Notes under the pieces: model-generated
The model's input: the letters and a program-made list of their open reading frames with translations, nothing else
What the model was told of the DNA's origin: nothing
Database searches by the model: none
Program-made: the position numbers and the translations under genes
DNA from: CAIODY01 sp046051225
GTDB lineage: Bacteria; Bacteroidota; Bacteroidia; Chitinophagales; CAIODY01
DNA length: 64,000 nucleotides
Assembly (NCBI GenBank): GCA_046051225.1
Contig: JBJOOR010000001.1
Span: 124,001 to 188,000 of the forward strand
Direction of reading: 5' to 3'
Shown here: positions 61,933 to 64,000 of the stretch, piece by piece
Position numbering within the stretch: position 1 is the first letter of the stretch
How the letters are laid out: each line of letters begins with the position of its first letter

Positions 61933-63600
61933 ATGAATTCATCATTTTCTATACAAGCAAATTTGGTTGATTTGTTCAACAAAACCATTTCGTCAAAAAC
62001 AATATTAATTGAAAACGGAAAAATAAAATCTATTCAATCCATTGCCGATAATAAATTGTTGCCTTATGCTTTGCCTGGTTTTATTGATGCCCATGTACAT
62101 ATTGAAAGTTCGATGTTGTTGCCCAGCGAATTTGCAAAACTAGCTGTTGTGCATGGCACAGTTGCAACCGTAAGCGACCCACACGAAATTGCGAATGTAT
62201 GCGGCGTTGAGGGTGTAAAATACATGATTGAAAACGGAAAAAAAGTACCGTTTTATTTTTGTTTTGGTGCCCCAAGTTGTGTGCCTGCTACTGTTTTCGA
62301 AACTGCTGGTGCTGCTATTTATGCTGATGAAATTGATACACTTTTACAATCAGATGATATTTATTATTTAACCGAAATGATGAACTTCCCGGGTGTATTA
62401 TTTAATGATGAAGAAGTGATGAAAAAAATTGCTTCTGCTAAAAAATATAATAAACCTGTAGATGGTCATGCACCAGGTTTACGAGGCAATTATGCAAAAA
62501 AATATTTTGAAGCAGGCATTACTACCGACCACGAATGTTTTACTTATGAAGAAGGAAAAGAAAAAGCAGAATTGGGTGTAAAAATTTTAATAAGAGAAGG
62601 CAGCGCCGCTAAAAATTTTGAAGCATTAATTCCTTTGATTAAAGATTTTCCAAACCAAATCATGTTTTGCAGCGATGACAAACATCCTGATAATTTAGTT
62701 GAAGGTCATATAAATTTATTAGTGAAAAGAGCTTTGGCAAAAGGTTTTGACTTGTTTGATGTACTTCGTTCAGCATGTATTTTGCCAGCTTTGCATTATA
62801 AAATTCCAGTAGGATTATTAAGAACAGGTGATGCTGCTGATTTTATTTTAGTAAACGATTTAAAAAAATTAGAAGTTCAAAAAACATTTATCAAAGGAAA
62901 TACCGTTGCCGAAAATGGTGTATCGAAAATTGAAAGTGTACAAGAAAAAAGCATCAATAAATTTTTTAGTTATCAAATTTCGAAAGAAGAAATAAAGATT
63001 CTTCGCTTTGCTCAGAATGATGGTAATACTGAACGCAGTGAAGCATCTAGAATAAAAGTAATAAAGGCTGAAAATGGTCAATTAGTTACAGAACAAATTA
63101 GTGCTGCGGCTCTTATTTCAAATCATGAAATTATTAGCAATCCCGAACAGGATATTTTAAAATTGGTTTGTGTAAATAGATATTCAAAAGCAAAACCAGC
63201 AGTAGCGCTTATAAAAAATTTTGGATTAAAACAAGGAGCTATAGCCAGTTCGGTAGCACATGATAGCCATAACATTATTGCTGTTGGTGCAGATGATGAT
63301 GCTATTGTAAAAGCCATTAATTTAATTATGAAAAATAATGGTGGTGTATGTGCCGTAAATAATGCAGAAGAAAAAATTCTTCCTTTGCCCATTGCAGGAT
63401 TAATGAGTACTGAAAACGGATATGATGTTGCTAATAAATATAGTGAAATTGATGCCTTTGCAAAATCGTTAGGAAGCACATTAGATGCGCCATTCATGAC
63501 TTTGTCTTTTATGGCATTATTGGTAATTCCTAAATTAAAATTAAGCGATATGGGATTGTTTGATGGAGAGAAATTTGAGTTTACAAACCTACAATACTAA
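61933..63600 (+). CDS. ade: Adenine deaminase with a repeat-derived insertion
   Basis: A 555-residue Ade-type enzyme that deaminates adenine to hypoxanthine. G-F-I-D-A-H54-V-H56-I-E-S-S is the metal site, and S-D-P-H-E-I-A-N-V near 85-93, D-G-H-A-P-G near 177-182 and C-S-D-D-K-H near 250-255 are further family ligands. Residues about 354-373 (I-L-R-F-A-Q-N-D-G-N-T-E-R-S-E-A-S) are encoded by a palindromic dispersed repeat and look like extra sequence at the start of the C-terminal domain. I used the ATG at 61933 rather than a GTG at 61915 that lies inside the upstream repeat. Confidence 0.93.
   Translation: MNSSFSIQANLVDLFNKTISSKTILIENGKIKSIQSIADNKLLPYALPGFIDAHVHIESSMLLPSEFAKLAVVHGTVATVSDPHEIANVCGVEGVKYMIENGKKVPFYFCFGAPSCVPATVFETAGAAIYADEIDTLLQSDDIYYLTEMMNFPGVLFNDEEVMKKIASAKKYNKPVDGHAPGLRGNYAKKYFEAGITTDHECFTYEEGKEKAELGVKILIREGSAAKNFEALIPLIKDFPNQIMFCSDDKHPDNLVEGHINLLVKRALAKGFDLFDVLRSACILPALHYKIPVGLLRTGDAADFILVNDLKKLEVQKTFIKGNTVAENGVSKIESVQEKSINKFFSYQISKEEIKILRFAQNDGNTERSEASRIKVIKAENGQLVTEQISAAALISNHEIISNPEQDILKLVCVNRYSKAKPAVALIKNFGLKQGAIASSVAHDSHNIIAVGADDDAIVKAINLIMKNNGGVCAVNNAEEKILPLPIAGLMSTENGYDVANKYSEIDAFAKSLGSTLDAPFMTLSFMALLVIPKLKLSDMGLFDGEKFEFTNLQY
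62996..63049. repeat. Palindromic dispersed repeat inside ade
   Basis: AGATTCTTCGCT (62997-63008) and AGTGAAGCATCT (63037-63048) are imperfect inverted arms around CAGAATGATGG. It reads through in frame and encodes I-L-R-F-A-Q-N-D...E-R-S-E-A-S, a translated repeat seen in many bacterial genomes, from memory. Confidence 0.7.
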
Positions 63601-63887
63601 ATTTGTATTCGATGCTAATGCATTATAAAGCTAAGTAATTAAAAAAAAACGTTCGAAAAATAAGAGAATTGCATAAGCCATAAATCAGAAAATTAAATTT
63701 CCAACAAAGGCAAATACCGAATTGCTAAATGCAATAATTTAGTATGATAAATAATCATTAGGCTTAGGTAAAAAACTTGAGAAGGAAATAGGTAATCAGA
63801 TAATGCTTATTGAATTGAACCCATTTCTTTTTGCAGTAAAAAGAAGTTTTGATTACATTCATAATTCAAAAAATCCAACAAAAAAGT
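63601..63887. other. Intergenic region, no feature seen
   Basis: An AT-rich 287-bp stretch between ade and the convergent MBOAT gene. I find no ORF, clear hairpin or promoter element in it. Confidence 0.5.
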
Positions 63888-64000
63888 TTAAAACTGAAAA
63901 TAAATAAACGGTTGTATATCGCTTCCTTTTACTTGAATCACCAACCATATTACCATAAAAATTAAAAATGCTTGCAGGGCAATATGCATTTTTGAAATAG
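63888..64000 (-). CDS. MBOAT-family O-acyltransferase, C-terminal fragment
   Basis: A minus-strand frame enters from the right edge and stops at TAA (63888-63890). The visible 37 residues contain a membrane helix (L-Q-A-F-L-I-F-M-V-I-W-L-V-I-Q-V) and end Q-P-F-I-Y-F-Q-F, the usual last residues of AlgI/DltB-like MBOAT acyltransferases in Bacteroidota. The assignment rests on this ending only. Confidence 0.6.
   Translation of the reverse strand, partial: ISKMHIALQAFLIFMVIWLVIQVKGSDIQPFIYFQF

Noticed and set aside
1..64000. tRNA, rRNA, CRISPR, prophage or insertion-sequence genes
   Set aside because: None was recognised by reading both strands and the gaps; small RNAs could be missed without a covariance search.

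Overview
The window is a chromosomal stretch of a low-GC member of the Bacteroidota, probably of the Chitinophagales/Sphingobacteriia type. The evidence is Bacteroidota-specific content: the gliding lipoprotein GldD, Por/T9SS C-terminal sorting domains on three secreted proteins, DUF6089, DUF5723 and OMP_b-brl_3 outer-membrane proteins, a MetH encoded in two pieces, MqnA of the futalosine menaquinone route, and several TAnnTTTG promoter elements. No rRNA, tRNA, CRISPR array, transposase or phage gene was seen. Genes are dense and often overlap by 4 bp (ATGA).

Layout. 1-4.7 kb (minus): an envelope cluster of thioredoxin-like protein, Omp85/BamA-like barrel, deacetylase-like protein and two tandem DUF6089 proteins. 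4.8-8.2 kb (plus): recJ, a NodB deacetylase and a GT2 glycosyltransferase. 8.2-12.7 kb (minus): acyltransferase, gldD, a DUF4139 protein and a MurG-like glycosyltransferase, then a plus-strand FtsB/DivIC gene. 13.2-21.4 kb (minus): a co-directional block of small accessory genes (five GNAT proteins, DinB, methyltransferases, PNPOx-like, PhzF, a NimA-like flavoprotein, a transglutaminase-like protein, a hydrolase), including a methyltransferase beheaded at a rearrangement junction. 21.4-25.8 kb: an outer-membrane barrel, a BlaR1-type M56 protease fused to a complete N-acetylmuramoyl-L-alanine amidase domain, and its BlaI repressor. 26-31 kb: split metH with a four-helix-bundle (23S-IVS family) gene between the halves. 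31-36 kb: truncated hemoglobin, mtaB, Nudix, CAP protein, prfC and a RelE-type toxin-antitoxin pair. 36-42 kb: a frameshifted T9SS protein, NodB deacetylase, DUF5723 and a surface lipoprotein. 41.8-49.5 kb: yajC-coaE, a structured repeat element, hydrolase, iscX, di-heme peroxidase, mqnA and a C10 protease. 49.7-64 kb: hybrid histidine kinase, a highly charged disordered lipoprotein, TlpA-like protein, a T9SS protein, LysE, amidohydrolase, adenine deaminase and the end of an MBOAT gene.

Most striking points: (1) the BlaI/M56-amidase locus, where a near-identical palindrome (TAGTTG-N2/3-CAACTA) lies both in the BlaI promoter region and in front of the outer-membrane barrel gene, suggesting a small cell-wall-sensing regulon that I do not recognise as described; (2) several families of short palindromic dispersed repeats that sit in frame inside conserved genes (mtaB, ade, a glycosyltransferase, a T9SS sorting domain); (3) a roughly 425-bp intergenic element with inverted ends and nested hairpins at 42.8-43.2 kb.
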